Source: Peromyscus leucopus (taxonomy: Eukaryota; Chordata; Mammalia; Rodentia; Cricetidae). Taken from it: a DNA stretch of 64,000 nucleotides. Each line of letters begins with the position of its first letter. Positions within the stretch are counted from its first letter, which is position 1. The stretch is from positions 41,628,456 through 41,692,455 of the forward strand of contig NC_051070.1 of the NCBI RefSeq assembly GCF_004664715.2, read 5' to 3'. The notes beneath the pieces are model-generated. The model saw only the letters and a list, made by a program, of their open reading frames with translations. It was not told where the DNA came from and made no database searches. A program made the translations under genes and the position numbers. Positions 59,463-64,000 of this stretch are shown one piece after another.

Positions 59463-60421
59463 ATAATCAAAATATTTCAAATTTCAAAAGAAACAGTTTA
59501 TCTTCTTAGACTGTCTTTGAGAATTGTACTTGTCACTTATAAGTGAGTAGTGAAAACGAATAAATTGTTTTACAAGTACTGCATGCAGGAAAGTACCCCT
59601 TGATAATGCACTGATGATATCAATCTACAGACCCTGGATCTTACTCAGTTCCAGAGCAGTTCATTTTCTTGATTGATTGATTAATTGATGTATTTTGTAA
59701 GATTGTTGGACTTCCCCAAGTACTACAAAAGAACAGCTCTTTTAGTCAAAAGAATCTCAAGAATAAGTTCAATATTTTTCAACAAAATAATTTTTATCCT
59801 TATCCATATTTATCACATTGTGTCATGCAGAAGTGTTTTGCTAGCATGATCTCATTTATCATTTATTACCTCTGTCATCTCTTTTTGCTGTTGACAGGAC
59901 ACTCACTGAATCAAAGAAGCAATTGCTCCACAAGGCTCCATGGGAAAAGTGCCAAATATCACCCTCCAGATGGCCATTTCTTTGCAAAAATATTGATTTC
60001 CATCTCTGAACTTGATCCAAGAGTCCCATGATAATGGTGACAGTTTACTGATCTTCTCAATGAGTGGACCAAGAGGGTTCAAGCCATGGTGGCCTGTCAT
60101 CATGTTGTAAGCTAGCACAGGCTGCCAGGAAAGATGAGTAAAGTGTGACTTGGCTGAATCATCCTTCGTCACAAATATTGTTGTTACTAATTTAAAATGT
60201 TCCTTTGCATGTGAACATTGCTTTCTATACTACAGTGTCACATATTTATACTTTAAAATTCTTGTAGTATCAAAAACTATGCAGAATATCATAACGTTCA
60301 TGGTGGGCTGTCTGAAGTGAACCTATGCTGCTTTGTAATCAGAACACAGACCACAGTATTAAAACTGCTTGTGTTTCCCTCTCATACAATGATACTCATT
60401 ACATTATTATAGTGTGATGGA

Positions 60422-60424
<3 letters not shown>

Positions 60425-60469
<45 letters not shown>
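60425..60469 (+). repeat. (GT)n microsatellite
   Basis: About 22 GT units, ending 'gtatgtatg'. Confidence 0.98.
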
Positions 60470-60473
<4 letters not shown>

Positions 60474-62913
60474 ATGAATTGGATTGACTGTGCTATTTAG
60501 AAAAGAAAAGCGTGTAATACACAGACATAGTGGGGACCTCCACTAACACTTCTAATGCATAGTATGTTGCTATTGAAGGAATGGGCACAAAAAAAGATTG
60601 CCAGATGAGTAGCAGTTGGAGAAGCATGTATTCTCAAATTATTATGACATAAAACAACAGTATCCTGAAATGGTTTCAGGAATTGTTTAGTGGTTAAGGA
60701 ATGAATGAGAGAAAAATAACACTGAAGAATTTCTTATTATCATTACTAAAGTGTTGTGATATGCATTTTTCTCCACTGAACCTGCGAAGGATAATGGCCT
60801 TTTTCCTCCTCTCAGTGAATTTGAAGATCTATTTTAAGAGGAAGCATAATTGGAGGTAATTTGACCATTAGTACAAATATATGCAATATCAGATTTGAAG
60901 AAATTAATAAGAAACAAGTGTTTGTAGTAGATGAGTCGATGCAGTATGTTTAACAATTTCCTTACTTAACATAGTTCATATTACTCCATAAAGCTAATTA
61001 GTGGTTTGAATATGATATATTTTCAATATAAAAGTGGTTGAGTATGAGGTGAGCTATTAGTAAAGGTTAATAAAAGAGCAAATGGTCAGTATTATTATGA
61101 ATGCTTTCAGAATAAAATTAAATATGAATGAAGTTTGGAATTACAGGTGGTTGTAGTGCAAATGTTTTATAAATATTTTGCAGGTTCCATAATATTAGTA
61201 AGGAAATGCTAGGATGATCACATTCAATAATAGATAGGCAGATCTGAAAGACTTTAGTGAGCAATAATAATGCATGTGCTTACTGCATTTTATTTTAAAG
61301 GTCATACCTTCTATATTCAGTACAAGCAACATTTTACAAATGTGAAAAAAATGAGACTAAAAAAATGTGCTGTAATGTTTCTAACTTACAGTTAGCATAT
61401 TAAGTAGTAGGCATGTTATTGGAAGACAAGTGGTAATATTCCACATAATGAAGTTTTAAGAAGTACAACACTTTATACACAGAACTCAATGCCAATTTAG
61501 TATGTAAATATAAAACAATGGTCCCAGAGAATGAAAGAGGTCTGCAGACAAAAGATGACACCTGAAAAAGAAGATTCTACAGGAGAAGTTACAGTGCTCC
61601 AGGAAAAGATTAAGCTAACAGATGGAAAGCTAAAACATGGAAGACACAGAGGAACGGAAATACATCTGCAAATGTGTGGCACGAGCTAAAGGAGCTCTGG
61701 TACCGAAGATGCTGGAAGTCATCATTAGCCTGGTGCCTTGACAAGGAACATGACTGAAATCAAGAGAGGAGGAGCCAAGATTGAGATATTTAAAATTCTA
61801 TGCAACCATAATAAGGGCTTGTCATTAGGAAATTCATATTAAAAACTGATCACACTGTGAACGATCACTTTGTATGAATTTCATATAATCCCCAAACAAG
61901 TTTATGTTATAGATATCCTATTAAATACTGTATTTAATAGATGTAGTAAATATTTTATCTTTTCTCACATCAAGTGTTAACTAAATATTATTAGAAAATT
62001 TTCATCATGATAGTATTGACATAACTATAACGACAAATGCAATAATGGTGCACTTGAAATAATGATACTAGAAATGGATTACATATACATAATACACATA
62101 TAACTTTTCATATAACAGTAATAAAATTTCAATTTTTTTTATAAAAATAAAATTATTCTTTTAAATTTATTGGTTCTAAAATGGATCCCTAATGCTATTC
62201 CAATGATTTTATTAAAGTGAATGATTAAACAACTAGTACAGTATTTTTTCTAAGCTTATAAGTTATAACAAATCAATATAAGAATTTATAATAAGTTTTC
62301 AATAAATTAGTACATAAAAGGCCATCAATTATAAAGGACATAATTATCTTTCAATTGATTGTCTCAATTATAAAATTAATTTGTATTATTACATAAAATC
62401 ACATATAAGTAGAATTCCAATAAAATACTTTTTCACTTATCTATATTTGTATATATTATGCATAGCAATATTATGTATACAATTTTATGTTTATTTAATT
62501 CCTTGCTCATCCCAATTAAATAGTTTTATAGGGATGTCTAAGGAAAGAAACAGAGTAAAAATCAATTGTAAAATTCAAATGAATCAACACCTTTAATTTT
62601 GTGCTAATAGACTGACGTTTTATGGAGTATGTTTCTGAATGTGGGTTGTATTGACGACAAGAATGATGGCACACAGTCAGTTAGACTTACACTGATCAGT
62701 TCTTAGTCAGCCTCACGATTTTCGTTTTCTAGTGTTTCCTGAATGTAACAGGCTCGGAAACATGAAATTACAATTTACAGATTCTCATGCCATCCTGTTC
62801 CAGATAGTATTTCCAGCAAGACATCCTCGAAATAGAAGGCTTGAAGAGGCCAGCCGCTCTGTGCTTTCTTTCATTATTGATGCTGTCTGCAGCAGAGAAT
62901 AAAGCTAAAGTAG

Positions 62914-63402
62914 TTCTGGTGTGGTGATATTGTGTTCTCCAATATATCGTGCACCCTAATAAACTTACCTGGAGTCAGAGAATAGAACAGCCACTAGATA
63001 GACATAGAGGCCAGAAAATGGTGGCATACACACCTATAATCCTATCACTTGGGAGGCAGAGATCCATCTGGATCTCTGTGCGTTCAAAGCCACACTGGAA
63101 ACAGCCAGGCATAGTGACACACACCTTTAATTCCAGGAAGTGATGGCATGGAGCAGTAAGGTGTATAAGACATGAGGACCAGGAACTAGAGCCTTTTTAA
63201 GCTTTTAAGCTTTTAGCAGCAGTTCAGCTGAGATTTATTTGAATGAAGACTCAGGGGCTTTCAGTTTGAGGAAAGAGGACCGGCCGAGAAGTTGGTAAGG
63301 TGAGATTAGTCTGCTTCTCTGATCTTTCAGCATTCACCCCAATACCTGGCTCTGGGTTTGTTTTTATTAATAAGACCTTTTAAGATTCGTGTTGCAGTCT
63401 GG
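62914..63402 (+). mobile_element. ERVK-type solo LTR (family B)
   Basis: The LTR (62920-63396) starts TGTGGTGATATTGTGTTCTC and ends AAGATTCGTGTTGCA. Flanks TTCTGG and GTCTGG differ in one of six bases, a plausible duplication. The TATA-like box is altered to GTGTATAAGA (63161). It has the SINE-like modules of the copies at 20337 and 48819. Confidence 0.88.
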
Positions 63403-64000
63403 TTACCAGAATTGGTTTTCCCTAAAGAAGCAGTGGAGAGACAGTTGGACAGTTGCGGTAGTTAAGCCACAAGCAACGTGGTCATGTGCACGGACTCCTG
63501 GGAAACTCAGGAACACTGTCAACCTTCTAATAGCCAAGTGAAACTTCTTCAGCTTCATTGCTTCTTCATCTTTCCTAGAAGTTTACAAGCATGTCTCAAA
63601 TGAATTTTATATATTTGAATTTTCAAATATGAGTAAACATTGACTGATCCAAATAAGATACAATAAAAATGATAAAAATGAAGAAGAAAGAATGAGAGGC
63701 AAAGAGAGAAAGAGATTTGATGTATACTTTGGCGGCTTATCCCCTTGTTCCCTCCCCTCCCACATACCCTACTCACAGGCGTTATGACACAATCCATTAA
63801 AGAATGTAAAAGTAAAGGGACAATCAAGGCAATAGGTGAGCAGAATGAAAGTGGCTTAAAATGTCATGAGAAACTAATATGGACCACGAGAGACTGGCTC
63901 CCATGATCAGCTCAGGGTGATAAAAGGAATGCTTCAGAGTAGTGAGGAATAGGAAACTTTTTTATCTGAGGGTAATTAGGAATAAGTTTTAATTTTTCTA
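63403..64000. other. Unassigned DNA
   Basis: No gene or recognisable repeat was identified up to the window end. Confidence 0.5.

Larger units (their letters stand above)
58790..62915. other. Unassigned DNA with TC and GT microsatellites
   Basis: Apart from the microsatellites listed separately and a purine-rich stretch at 58780-58865, nothing recognisable was found. Open frames are 60-90 codons with no motif; two overlap on opposite strands at 59825-60172. Confidence 0.5.

Noticed and set aside
1..64000. CRISPR arrays, operons or bacterial defence systems
   Set aside because: There are no regularly spaced identical repeats with unique spacers, and the content is typical rodent nuclear DNA.

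Overview
The window reads as non-coding nuclear DNA of a muroid rodent, most likely a cricetid (hamster, vole or deer-mouse type). B1, B2/B3 and ID SINEs, Lx-type and younger L1 LINEs, MaLR LTRs and several ERVK-type (class II) LTR families occur side by side. The cricetid assignment is an inference from that mix. I found no convincing cellular protein-coding gene, tRNA, rRNA or other functional RNA gene. Almost every open reading frame is either transposon remnant, microsatellite translation or chance.

Layout. 1-5.0 kb: unassigned DNA, an ERVK-type solo LTR, a MaLR fragment, an old L1 3' UTR (minus) and a twin-primed L1 (4266-4999) inside a 15-bp target duplication. 5.0-9.2 kb: two long A-tracts, then a 3.5-kb gag-bearing ERV with two LTRs, a degraded Lys-type primer binding site and a polypurine tract. 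9.2-20.3 kb: L1 3' UTR, old B1/B3 copies and long AT-rich unassigned DNA. 20.3-28.0 kb: a solo LTR with a perfect 6-bp duplication, a MaLR LTR, CA/TG microsatellites and a second solo LTR. 28.6-30.4 kb: two L1 3' UTRs in tail-to-tail orientation with a large purine/pyrimidine inverted repeat between them.

31.3-39.2 kb is a dense nest. An ERV 3' end is cut by a 4.4-kb L1 whose ORF2 is disrupted by a stop, frameshifts and an ID-type SINE. MaLR-like repeats follow, then an LTR that carries a B2+ID composite. 39.7-51.2 kb: more LTRs, B1/B3, an ancient L1 with an apparent 5' inversion, another solo LTR with a perfect 6-bp duplication and a 1.2-kb L1 with a 15-bp duplication. 52.4-54.9 kb: a minus-strand ERV lacking coding capacity. 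55-64 kb: microsatellites, two further LTRs, an old LTR-like repeat and unassigned DNA.

The elements do not form a pathway. Their nesting gives a relative insertion history, and target-site duplications make several insertion events unambiguous. The most unusual items are the hairpin between convergent L1 tails, two separate twin-priming L1 structures, the B2-ID composite bracketed by one duplication, LTRs that contain SINE-like modules, and a 46-bp tandem duplication that breaks the ERV gag frame.
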